Shown here: one piece after another, positions 1-10,217 of the stretch
How the letters are laid out: each line of letters opens with the position of its first letter
Position numbering within the stretch: the first letter of the stretch is position 1
Assembly: GCF_036785885.1 (NCBI RefSeq)
Contig: NC_092310.1
Coordinates: 868,001-932,000, forward strand
Source: Coffea arabica
Lineage: Eukaryota > Streptophyta > Magnoliopsida > Gentianales > Rubiaceae
Reading direction: 5' to 3'
DNA length: 64,000 nucleotides
Notes under the pieces: generated by a model
What the model was told of the DNA's origin: nothing
The model's input: the letters and a program-made list of their open reading frames with translations, nothing else
Database searches by the model: none
Made by a program: the position numbers and the translations under genes

Positions 1-94
1 GATGATTTTTTTGAAGCAAAGAAAGTGCCTTAGAAGCATTTCCATTTAGCAAAATGGGTAGTTTAGGGTTTTTAAAAATTTTGTTAGTTTTTTT

Positions 95-295
95 TTATCA
101 CAACGATAACAGTTATATAACCTATTATAACCTAATCTAAAGGGAGGGAGAGTGAACGGGAAACCCCGTCGAAAGAAGCCACCTGAAGGTGGCAGCCACA
201 ATTAAGTGGCAACCCTTGCCTCCCACTTTCCCAAGACTTTAAAGTCTTGGGGTTACCGCAATTAAGTGGCTTTTAAAAATTTTGTTACACAAATA
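95..295 (-). mobile_element. Non-LTR (SINE-like) element, copy 1
   Basis: On the minus strand it contains CCACTTAATTGTGGCTG and a CT-rich stretch, then AGATTAGGTTATAATAGG, and ends TTATCGTTGTGATAAAAAAAA. The same order recurs at about 38805-38933 on the plus strand. The A-tail marks a retroposed element. Confidence 0.55.
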
Positions 296-315
296 ACAAA
301 AGTAAAGGAGATAAA

Positions 316-837
316 TGATATTTTTAAAATCTTATGAGTGCTAAATGATATAAAGATAAACCTCATGGGAGGGTTTTGATATTATCCCTTACTCTTTTAT
401 TCACATAAATGCATTTAATTTTGTGATTAATCTACCTATATTACCATAGTTTTTGATTAACAATTAGTAGTAGAGTCATGTTAAGACCACAGACATTGTA
501 ACCTACAAACTTATAGTTACCTATCATAACAAGTTTTGCAATATTACAAAAGGCTCGTTTAAAAATGCTAATTTATCCATAAACCGAACATTACTTTATC
601 TTCTGAATTCCTTTCTTCTCTAGCTCCACTCCTCTTTTCCTCTGGTGTCTTTATCTTGTTGGTCTTTCTCCTCTTTTCCCCCTTAACCATCCTAACATCT
701 TTACAATTAATTTTCTACTAAGTTGTAACATATTTTGGTAAGACATAGGAGCAGCTAGAGGACTTGCTTTCTTGCACACAACTGAAAAGCAAGTCATCTA
801 CCAGGATTTTAAAGCCTCTAATATCTTGCTGGATTCG
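316..837 (+). repeat. Direct repeat copy A (kinase relic and upstream intron-like sequence)
   Basis: Matches 1700-1868 followed by 2482-2825 in order. Shared runs include GCATTTAATTTTGTGATTAA, AAAAATGCTAATTTATCCAT and CTTCTGAATTCCTTTCTTCT. Copy A lacks a segment of about 610 bp that is present in copy B. Confidence 0.8.
745..837 (+). pseudogene. RLCK-VII-like kinase exon relic, copy A (catalytic loop)
   Basis: 31 codons read [19 protein letters not shown] then [12 protein letters not shown], which is kinase subdomain VIa-VIb of a receptor-like cytoplasmic kinase. The usual YRDFK is YQDFK. A donor-like GGTAATT follows. No upstream kinase lobe is found in the window, so this is a gene fragment. 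Confidence 0.7.
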
Positions 838-1699
838 GTAATTATCTGTGACGATTGGAAAATTAGCTCATATTTTCTTAAAATTCCCTCTTATTTTGAT
901 TAAATTACTTTATAATATCTTTCCTACTCATTTACTCCCTCAATAGTTGTAATAAAGAATAGAATTAAGAATTTTGCCCTTAGTCTTATAGTTAGGGTAA
1001 AATAGGGTTTTTGTGTATTTTGATAGTGTGATTAATTGTGGAGGTGTGTGTACTAAATTTGGTGGTTAAGAGTGAGTTTTAGATAAGAGGAAGTGTGTGA
1101 TTAGAAGTGCTAATAATAAGTTAGTGAACCATAAGTAAAAACACAAGTACGCGCGAGTTAAGGAAAATTGGCATGAACCGCCGTGCACCGTTTGCTATCG
1201 ATTGAATACACCACTTGAATATTACTTTATTACCTTAATCTCCTTGCTTTTATTTCAGCTAATCACCCCCAAAATATCCTCTAAAGTGGCCGAAAATATT
1301 GACCAAAAGAAAGGGGAAAAAAGGAAAAAAAAAAAAAGAGTTAATCTTGTTGTGACAAGTGGCGGTAATCCAAGAGGTATTTGACTAAGCTATTTTTCTA
1401 CCTTCTTATCTTTCATTTGAGCTAAATTTCCTTCATTCTTTCTTGCTTGGTGGCTGAAACTAGGAGAGGAAAAAGAGAGGAGAGAAACCTTCCATTTCGA
1501 CCTTGATTCTTCCTTGTTGAGTTGAAATCACACAAACCAAACCGATTAAACTTACCTCTTGATGCTTAGGAAGGTAAGAGTGGTGGAAATCTTGAGGGAA
1601 AGTGCTTGGTTCTTCACTTAGCAACAAGTATTAGAAAGTATAAGGCTAAAACTTCCTTTTCTCTTGCTTAATCTTGCTAAGTCTGGTATAAAGTGGTAA
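838..1699. other. Spacer between kinase-relic repeats
   Basis: AT-rich, no gene recognised. It includes a purine-rich stretch near 1310-1340. Nothing here resembles the kinase. Confidence 0.4.
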
Positions 1700-2825
1700 G
1701 TGATTTTTTTAGAATCTTAGGAGCGCTAAATGATATTAAGATAAACCTCATGGGCGGTTTCTAATATTATCCCTTACTCTTTTATTCACATAAATGCATT
1801 TAATTTTGTGATTAATCTACCTATATTACCGTAGTTTTTTATTAACATTTAGTAATAGAGTCATGTTTAGACGACTTGCTCTTTTGGTTTGATGCCAAAC
1901 CAACACTCCTCTCAGATTGGGGTGAGGGCCCCCAAAACTCTCTTGAACTGGTGCACGTGGCACTTTGGCTAGTGCCCTTAGCACACTTAAACTCACTTAA
2001 GCCTACTATATTTATAACTACCACAATGAGAGTTTTCTTTATTAAACTCCCGATGTGGGATACAAAGACACACCCAACAAATCTCCACCTTGGCGTGTAT
2101 CCAACATCAGCAAATAATAGACGAATAGCAAACAAGCTCCACCTTCTCCATAAAAATCCCAACGGATCTCAACGAACCACAAAAGTTCCAACGAACCACA
2201 ACGAGCCACCAACGAATCAGAATGCCAAAGGCTCAATAGGTCCCAACGGGCCAAATCTCATAGAAGGTTCAATAGATCCCAACGGGTTAAAAACCACGAA
2301 CATAGTAATCTTGCTCCACCATCTTCTCCAAACCCTTGACGAGTTCCAACGGGTCAAATAACTCTTCTTCAACACCCAACAGAACTCCAACGAAATTTTT
2401 TTTTCTTCTCTCTGTAGCACCCAAAACTTGTTATTGTCATCAAGAACCCAAAATCTGACCATGACCCAAAACCCGAAAGACACTATAATCTACAAACTTA
2501 CGGTTACCTATTGTAACAAGTTTTGCAATATCACAAAAGGCTCCTTTAAAAATGCTAATTTATCCATAAACCGAACATTACTTCATCTTCTGAATTCCTT
2601 TCTTCTCCAGCTCCACTCCTCTTTTCCTCTGGTTTCTTTATCTTGTTGGTCTTCCTCCTCTTTTCCCCCCTTAACTATCCTAACATCTTTACCATTAATT
2701 TTCTGCTAAATTGTAACATATTTTGCTAAGCCATAGGAGCAGCCAGATGACTTGCTTTCTTGCACGCAACTAAAAAGCAAGTCATCCACTGGGATTTTAA
2801 GGCCTCTAATATCTTGCTGGATTCA
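1700..2825 (+). repeat. Direct repeat copy B with about 610-bp insertion
   Basis: Same sequence as 316-837, split at about 1869-2481 by extra DNA. That insert, read on the minus strand, contains TGTTGGGTGTG, CCCACATCGGGAG and a TATAAATATAG TATA-like box, the look of a plant LTR fragment. I did not find a clean target duplication around it. Confidence 0.7.
2733..2825 (+). pseudogene. RLCK-VII-like kinase exon relic, copy B (catalytic loop)
   Basis: Same exon as at 745-837, with an in-frame TGA after IGAAR and HWDFK in place of the YRDFK core, so it cannot encode a working kinase. It lies about 260 bp upstream of an activation-segment exon at 3088 in the same orientation, as expected for the original gene order. 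Confidence 0.75.
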
Positions 2826-3087
2826 GTAATTATCCACCTTAATTAATTAGCTACTAAGTTTTAACATCTTCTTCTTCTTCTTCTTCTTCAGCAACTCGGA
2901 ACAATTAATTGCAGGCAGCTAGCTAGTTCGTTGCTGGTGTGGCTTAATTTATAGTCAAGAAATTAAAAAAAAAACATTTTCTTTTTTTTTTAAAATTTCT
3001 TTGTTGCAGTATATAATACGTAATTAGTTAGATAATGAATGAATGAATTAGTAAGGTTTTGGGTTTTGGACTGGCGAATGTATGCAG

Positions 3088-3638
3088 GACTTCTACGCAA
3101 AGCTGTCTGATTTTGGACCGGCCAAATTAGGCCCTGTGAACGGCTATTCCCATGTCACCACCGGGGGTGGTGGGTAAGGTTGCAAACGAATCGAATCGCT
3201 CGCAATTAGATCACGAGCGGCTCGAATATGAGGTCAATTCGAATTCAGTCAATATCGAGGTTGAGTTAATTAAATTGAACTCGAACTCGAACTCAAAAAC
3301 ATTAAACTCGTTGGCTTGCGAGTTCGATTATATATTTTTATTTTTTATTTTTCATTTTAATAATAAAATTACATATATATCCCTAATAATTTATTATTTA
3401 TTAAGAAAAATTATTATTTTATTTATTTTTAAAAATAAATAATTATTTTTTAAATTTTTTTTAAGCTTGAGTTTGAGCTCGACTCGAATTTGAGTCGAAC
3501 TCTAGTTCGAGTTTTATAAAATTAACTGGAGGCTCAGTTCGATTAGGTTGAAATTAGATTCGACTCGACTCGTTTGCACCCTTAGTGGTGGGTACTTACG
3601 GTTATGCACCTCCTGAGTACATGGCCACTAGCAAGTAG
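3088..3638 (+). pseudogene. RLCK-VII-like kinase exon relic (activation segment), interrupted by a MITE
   Basis: After an acceptor (TGCAG) the frame reads DFYAKLSDFGPAKLGP, then NGYSHVTT. Beyond the 410-bp insertion at 3175-3584 it continues GTYGYAPPEYMATSK and stops at TAG. These are the DFG and APE regions of a PBL/RLCK-VII kinase (DFG-P instead of DFG-L). One surplus G before the insertion also breaks the frame. The insertion, the frameshift and the missing C-lobe make it non-functional. Confidence 0.8.
3175..3584. mobile_element. hAT-type MITE, 410 bp
   Basis: Ends TAAGGTTGCAAACGAATCG and (reverse complement of the right end) TAAGGGTGCAAACGAGTCG form terminal inverted repeats. An 8-bp target duplication GTGGTGGG flanks it at 3167-3174 and 3585-3592, the size typical of hAT elements. 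It has no coding capacity and sits inside the kinase exon relic. Confidence 0.85.
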
Positions 3639-4209
3639 CAGTAGAGACTGGAGAGATTATAAATCTTTTTTTTTTCATTTTTTTTGAGTGAGGAGATTGG
3701 GGGTTGGAAATCGTCCAATAAGATCTAAGTAGGAAATCACGTAGGATGAAGAAGGGTGGCACAAATTTCCTAACAAAATGATAATTTGGGGTTGAATCCG
3801 GGTTACGCACGGCTTCTCTGCGGTCTATGAGAGTGACCCATTTGACCTCCTCCTCTAACTCTAAATTTCCATTTACGCAGAGACATATTCAAAGGTTTCC
3901 TTTTCTACCTAGGCGTTCAAACAAGTTTTCTAAACTTTTTTTCGAGCGTATCTCCCTTGCCAACAAAATCAAAGGATAATTCACAAAAGAAAGGAATCGG
4001 ATGGAAAATGGAACTGGAGGAGGAAGTAAGAGGACAACGATCAGAGTGCGAGGATAGATTGCAGAGAGAGTACGTGGAGATTATTTAGGTGGGGATGGTG
4101 ATGTGCCAAATAAAGTTGCAGTCAGTTACCCTCTATATGCAATGGATGGCCTAGATGTGCCCGACTGTAACATTGCAATTTTCCTTTCCAGACCCTTGTA
4201 TATGTAATT

Positions 4210-4244
<35 letters not shown>

Positions 4245-6458
4245 CTAAATTTATAAAATATTCTAATATTCTAGGGTCATTGGATTGAATATTGTAAAAT
4301 TTTATGATTGTTTTCTTTTTTTCAAACTAATCCTAGTTGTCATTGTAATTAATACAAACTTTTTCAAAAAAAAGGAGAAAAAATAAAGGCAAATAAATAA
4401 AAGATTGGACATAGATACAGTTGAAGTTTCAAAAATAAATAAAAGTAGTCGATGATAGTTATTTTTTTGAGTTCATAATATTGCATTCAATTTCTTAAAT
4501 ATTAATTTTATTATTTGAAAATAAAAATTGGATGGTGTTTATATATATAATATTTTTAAAATTTATATATTTTTTATATATTTTTATTTTAGTGTGTTTA
4601 GAAAAATACAACAGATACTCATTGAATATCTGGATCCAGAAGGGTCTGAATTCTGAGTTTGGACTTACTTTTTCATACCAATAAGAGTCTAGATCTAGGT
4701 ATGGTTCTAAGTAAATTTAATGGATTTGAATTTGGATCAGAGAAATTCAACCTAAACTCTATTCATTGACATGCCTAATTAAGAGATTCAAACCATGTTA
4801 ACCACACACTTTTCTTACCATTTATTACCATTAATGCTTGAGAACATGCTTAGGTACATTGTAACTTTAAAAGTTGTAAAATCCTTCAAGTGGTAACTCT
4901 AGGGAAAAGTTTTTCCTTTTTTTTTTTTGGGTTGTGCATGGTTTGAAGAATAAAAATTTCACTCCAACGGCTCAGATTATTTGAAAAGATAGCCCTTAGT
5001 TTCTTCTCCTCTATTTATGTAAAAGCACTTTGGTCAAAAATTCCTTCTTCAATTAATGCTGAAGTATAGGTGCTACTTGGTACCTCAACATAAATAGATG
5101 ATACGGATTTGAGACTTAGAGCCCATTTAGACTACCACTTTAAGATTTTTCTCCTTGTTTTTGTTGGCAATCTCATCCATGAGAAGAAATGGTGAAGCAT
5201 GCAATTTCAAGGTAATTGATGTTGATAATAATAATATATTTTGCAAACGCTTCTTGTAATCAAGCAAAGGTGACTTCAACTGATTTCTTGTTTAAAATGG
5301 GGTCACTAACATCTTAGTCCATTATTATTAATTCAAGAAAAAGGAAGATGATGAACGGATTTGCAGGACATCAACCTTTAAGCAGTGTAGCTTTCAAGGA
5401 AAAAATTGTCTGGTGATCAAGTGGCAAAGAAATTTAAGCTGTCCGGTAGTCAATGAAACCATAGCATGACAGCATTTGCTGAGGAAAGGATCAAGTAGAG
5501 CAGAATTTTGACCACTGTAGAATGCAGATCACATAGATGCTCAAACATTATTGTTAGTGAGGTGTCTCTGTCATATTTAATTTTGCTGGATATATCATCC
5601 TTGACAGATTTAAAGGGATTGATCAAATCCAATCTGTGTGGTGTAAGGTGATGAGGGTGTGGATTGTGGAGCAGTAACAATTAATCTGTCCTAGAACACA
5701 AACAAATTGGAAGGTGGCTCCTACAATTCATTTATCAGATGCTACAACCTGTGATCAATCGACCTGTGGAGTCGTCTATTATTCCTTAAAAGGATGCTTA
5801 ACTGGAGATCCTTTAGCTAGTTGAATAGATCATGGAATGAATTATGATCAGCCATTTAGTAGCAATGCATGGCAACCAATGCGTGCTGTTCCTGTGACCA
5901 AGACTGTTTCTTCAGCACATAAAACTGAAAGGAAAAATGATGCACAGAACTATAAGAAATGACCAAAGACACTGTGTCTTTAGGGCTATGCTCAAACTCA
6001 CTTGTATGAATATCTCAGCATGAAACACTTCTCTAAATGCTAAAGCTGAACATGGAAAGGCTAATAGCTTTGACATCCATTCAGGGCAAATCAAGGTGTA
6101 AAATGCCGGTATGGTAATTCAGGAGAAGGAATCCATCTAAAACATTGAGAGATACCGTGTATTTCCTTGTGAGTTAAGCGTGTATTCAACCAAAAGCAGT
6201 CATCGCGCATGATAAAATACACTACATGTTCTAGTGTTGACATATAACTGATACACATAGTTCACGGAATTAAATTACAAAACTGGACTCTATCATTAGA
6301 ATTCCAAGGCTACAAAGCATTGGTAAAGTTACCTTCTGGGGTGGTTCATTAGCAAAATTTCGAACTCACATAGAAGGATAAACTCTAGCTAAAAAACATG
6401 GAGGTTAGAACCACATACAGTTACGATTGCCTTCCTATTAAGCTCGAGGTAGCTTTCT
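3639..6458. other. Gene-poor AT-rich stretch below the lectin kinase gene
   Basis: No gene recognised. It holds a (TA)n microsatellite (4216-4241). The part nearest the kinase gene is the probable 3' UTR and downstream flank; its short reading frames have no recognisable domain. Confidence 0.45.
4216..4241. repeat. (TA)n microsatellite
   Basis: An uninterrupted run of TA dinucleotides in AT-rich DNA. Confidence 0.9.
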
Positions 6459-8990
6459 CTAGAATTCTTCTCCCTCTACTGCAGTTTCACCATGATCCAT
6501 GTTGTCATGCTTAAACACAAAACCTGATGGGGGTCCGTCAACTGAAAGCGTGCCTTCCAGTACCTTAACTACTTCGCCTATGGAAGGTCTCAAATATGGC
6601 TGAATTTGCATACACCACATTGCTATTTTCACCACTCTTTCCACTGCTTTTAGATCATCAATGTCACCAAAATTTTGTTCTTGAGACAACTCATCAAGCA
6701 CTTGCTGCAAATTCTTCCCATTCACAACCCTTTTGCAGGTAACAATCTGCAACAATAGTTGTCCAAGCATGTATATGTCCTTCTCTGATGCCGTTTCCGA
6801 AGAAGATGCTGCTTCCTTGAAGAGTAAAGTCCTTAATCCAAAATCTGTCAACTTAGGGACAAGATTTTCATCAAGACAGACGTTCTCTAGCTTCAGGTTC
6901 CCATGAGTTATGCATTGTTGACACTCCGTGTGGAGGTAAGCAATAGCACGTGCAATTCCAACAGCAATATGCAGTCTTTGTTCCCAAATCCTTCTGTTTA
7001 CATCCTCCTCAGAGCTGAACAACCATTGATCCAGTGATCCATTGGTAACATACTCGTACAGAAGCAGTTTATGTTTTGGTTCAAAGCAGAAACCTTTTAT
7101 GGCTACTAAGTTTCGATGGTGCGTCCCACCCAAGGCAGAAACAGCAACTCGAAATTCCTTCTCAGGAACAGCAACATCATTCAACATTTTAGCAACTATG
7201 ACTGTTTTGTTCGGAAGGGTACCTTTGAAATGAGAAGGTCCAAGTGGAGTTGCAAAGTTGTCAGTCAGTTCCCTTATCTCTTCGAAATTAAGTCTGACGA
7301 GAGCACTGTAATGTGGGTTCATTTGAGCATCCTTTCCAAATGGAATACGTGTTTGAGCTTTAAGTTGTCCTCTCCGGCGCAAAAGCCAAAACGCAAACAT
7401 CTCCATGCCAACAACAATTGAGACCGTTATAAAAACGATCAGTGCTATTGCCCCAATGAACACCCTGATGTTTCCTCTACCAGCTTTGTTTCTGCCAATT
7501 GACGAATAAACTAATCCTCCATCATCATGGGGGTTCACACCTTGAGCTGCAACTGCTTGTGGAACAGAACAAACCTTCAAAAATGAAGTGGAAGGAGCAG
7601 AAGGAGTGCTATAACCACTAATAAAGCTTGTTCTTTTGACAGTGCAGAGTCCTGAACCATCATTCATCGATGTAGCTGCAATGCAGGTTGAATCATTTGA
7701 GCAGTAGTTCTTGCAATCATTCTGGCTCAAAAACAGGTTAACATCATTTGGTGGATAAAGGCCATAAAGAACTGTTTGTTTCATATCAACCATGCTGGGA
7801 TGCATTCTACAGTTCCCCAAATCCACCATTTTTTGGCACCCTGAACCACTTGAATCAACTACAGCAGAAGTGGTTCCACCTTCAGAGGATCCAGAATACA
7901 GGCAACCACAAACAGGGCCAGAAGAATTATATTTACAGACACTATACAAACCGCAAGAACCAAACACGCTGCACTGATCCCCCACTGCTTGCCATCCTAC
8001 TTTCCACTGGTTCACATTGTCCCAAGAGTAAATTCTCAAGTTGCCATCTTGGTCGATAGTAAGGTGTCTCAAAGTAACTGAAGGGTCTCCAAAATCCTTA
8101 CTTGATACAGACCAGAAAACTTTGTCATTGTTATCAGACAGCCCCAAAACTCCATTAGGACCAAATCTTGCTTCCTTTACAATCACAGAGGAGCTTAACT
8201 GGCTCCTCCAGTAGGTCACATTATGCTCCCAAACTAGTGCTAGCTCACCAAATTTGCTAATTACCAAACTATAGTAACTTAATGTTGATTTTTTTGAAAG
8301 GGCTCTAAGATTTTGAGGATAACAGAGAGACTGACCAGGAAGTAAAGTATTTGTTGGACTACCAAAACTTTCCCACAACACCTTATCTTTACCATCCAAA
8401 AGAACCAAATTTCCATTGTTCAAAAGACTAGCTTTTGCAACACCCAAAGTGGAGGTATTACTACTCCATACAGGATTTCCATTAGGGAATTGAACTAAAA
8501 CTAGTCTGCCATCCATGTCAAGCCTAATGCTGGAGTTTCTAGAAACTTTAATGCCCCCACCAACAGTCCAAACAGGCAAATTTACAGTTATATTTCCTAA
8601 GTTATACCTAATCCCAACTGCATAGCTATCAAGATCATCATCGCCATCCTTTTCCAAGAATCCAAATGCAAAAACCCTATTTTCAGACACCCAGTTCTTG
8701 CTTTGGTCCATCCCATTAATCTCAAAACCAAGAGGGACGGAAACCATGGTAAAATCATCACAAAGCACACTTAAAGCAGAACACAAGTACAGCACTACTA
8801 CTACTACTGAAACAGTACTAAACCATCCATAAAAACAAATTAGATTGCTCTTACCTGAAAAATGTTTGATTTCCACAGCAGAAAGAAACATTTCAACTGC
8901 AAGGAAAAGCTGAAAATTCAGGGTATGGGAGATTCTTTCAACAGAGCAAAGTAACACTAGAAATAAACGGATGAGGTGTGTTTGAAGCAA
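6459..8990 (-). CDS. G-type lectin S-receptor-like protein kinase, SD3-1 type (probable pseudokinase)
   Basis: Single-exon receptor-like kinase of up to 843 residues, expected at the plasma membrane. In order: hydrophobic signal or anchor segment (about 54-77), bulb-type mannose-binding lectin region (about 95-240), Cys-rich PAN-like region (about 335-475), transmembrane helix (about 508-537), kinase-like domain (about 568-815). The VAK lysine (601) and DFG (716-718) are present. The Gly-rich loop is missing (TPLGPSHFKGTLP) and the catalytic HRD is HGN (696-698), so the Asp base is Asn. Catalysis is therefore unlikely; a signalling or scaffold role is inferred. The start is uncertain. The most upstream Met is used here, but Met34 (about 8891) lies closer to the hydrophobic segment. 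A good splice-donor-like site (TTTCAG|GTAAGA, near 8854) sits just 5' of the signal segment, so a leader intron is possible. The family call rests on domain order and remembered family sequence. Confidence 0.9.
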   Translation of the reverse strand: MLQTHLIRLFLVLLCSVERISHTLNFQLFLAVEMFLSAVEIKHFSGKSNLICFYGWFSTVSVVVVVLYLCSALSVLCDDFTMVSVPLGFEINGMDQSKNWVSENRVFAFGFLEKDGDDDLDSYAVGIRYNLGNITVNLPVWTVGGGIKVSRNSSIRLDMDGRLVLVQFPNGNPVWSSNTSTLGVAKASLLNNGNLVLLDGKDKVLWESFGSPTNTLLPGQSLCYPQNLRALSKKSTLSYYSLVISKFGELALVWEHNVTYWRSQLSSSVIVKEARFGPNGVLGLSDNNDKVFWSVSSKDFGDPSVTLRHLTIDQDGNLRIYSWDNVNQWKVGWQAVGDQCSVFGSCGLYSVCKYNSSGPVCGCLYSGSSEGGTTSAVVDSSGSGCQKMVDLGNCRMHPSMVDMKQTVLYGLYPPNDVNLFLSQNDCKNYCSNDSTCIAATSMNDGSGLCTVKRTSFISGYSTPSAPSTSFLKVCSVPQAVAAQGVNPHDDGGLVYSSIGRNKAGRGNIRVFIGAIALIVFITVSIVVGMEMFAFWLLRRRGQLKAQTRIPFGKDAQMNPHYSALVRLNFEEIRELTDNFATPLGPSHFKGTLPNKTVIVAKMLNDVAVPEKEFRVAVSALGGTHHRNLVAIKGFCFEPKHKLLLYEYVTNGSLDQWLFSSEEDVNRRIWEQRLHIAVGIARAIAYLHTECQQCITHGNLKLENVCLDENLVPKLTDFGLRTLLFKEAASSSETASEKDIYMLGQLLLQIVTCKRVVNGKNLQQVLDELSQEQNFGDIDDLKAVERVVKIAMWCMQIQPYLRPSIGEVVKVLEGTLSVDGPPSGFVFKHDNMDHGETAVEGEEF

Positions 8991-9326
8991 CTTCTGAGGT
9001 GGATATGAAGGATAAAAAGTGTCTTAAGTGCGTTGGCCTTTTCTCCATAAAAGAGAGAGCAACTGAAATGAATCTTTGTTGGAGCAAGAATTGTAACAAA
9101 CAAAGAAACAAAGATTCAACTGTGACCAGTTAGCATCTTTTCAGGTAACAAGATTCTGATTGCCTTATTCTCAATATCCCACTGCCGAAAAGACAGCACT
9201 CGCCGCTTTTTGGAAGCACTAATCTAGTATCTTATGCTCAAAAGTAGAGAACTTTTGCTCTCACTTTTGTAACTCGAGGCGTCTGTCTTTTTCGGATTAG
9301 GCCGATTCAAACATTTTCTTGGATTA

Positions 9327-9566
9327 CTAATTACTGACTGTTTTATTCTCTGCCTTTCTTTTCCCTTTTCCCTCCCTCTCATTTTGGTAATGTTTATGCC
9401 TTTCCTTTATCTTGGGGTCAAGATGTGCAATGATGGAATATTGCATGTCAACAGGAGTAAATGTTTGGACCCACGGTTTTAACTCGTCAAAACTTTCATA
9501 AATAGAATCAGCAAATGCTCCAGCCAAGCACAACCTGGCCCCAAAAAAAGAATGTAGGAAATTCAA
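9327..9566 (-). other. Unassigned reading frame, possible exon relic
   Basis: On the minus strand, after an acceptor-like GGGGCCAG, a frame reads LAGAFADSIYESFDELK and then PWVQTFTPVDMQYS. It looks more protein-like than its surroundings, but I do not recognise the family and no partner exon is evident. It lies upstream of the lectin kinase gene on the same strand. Confidence 0.2.
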
Positions 9567-10217
9567 GAACAGAAGGGAAATTGATAGTAATACATAGTTT
9601 CAGAGCTGGAAAATTGATTGGTAGCACTCCTACATTTCGGTATATCTCTTTAGAATTTAAGGCTGATGTCAAAATTAAGGAGCAAAAGATAAATACACTA
9701 CTGCATGAACTGAGCTTATGCCCTTGGGTTTGACAAGCAAAACCAACCACTAGCAATCAAGGCACCGTTTCGAACGGGGGGAACGGGAGGGAAAAGGAAA
9801 GAGAGGAATTCGAGAGATTTGATTTTTGTTGTTTGGGTTAACTTTCTGAAGGGAAAAGAATGAATACAGAAGAAAAAGATGTAGTTGTTTTGTTGAATTA
9901 TTGTTTCCGCTTAAAAATGGGCAAAAATGAAGGGGAATGAAACCAAATTAACTAAAAATATTTAAATTTTTTAAAATACTATTTTTTTTTACCTTTTTTT
10001 GTAAACTAATACTTTTTTCTTTTTTTTTGGACATAATAGAATTTATTGTAGACATACTCCTACTCTATACTAGAAAGAGGGAGGGATCTAAAGAGATCCA
10101 AAAGGAACTCGGAGGGGACTAAACCACTATCAACCACTTGCTGGCGAACTTTTCAGAGAAGTTTGGATTTTTTAGAATGCAAATCAACACTCAAGTAGAG
10201 CTCTAATACTCTTTTAG

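Noticed and set aside
1876..2361. 161-codon plus-strand frame with NGPN/NGLK-like repeats
   Set aside because: Lies in the LTR-like insert of repeat copy B; the residues follow short AACGGG/AACGAACC DNA repeats, not a protein family.
7042..8059. Plus-strand frames of 60-100 codons
   Set aside because: They lie antisense to the conserved lectin kinase gene and have no domain of their own.
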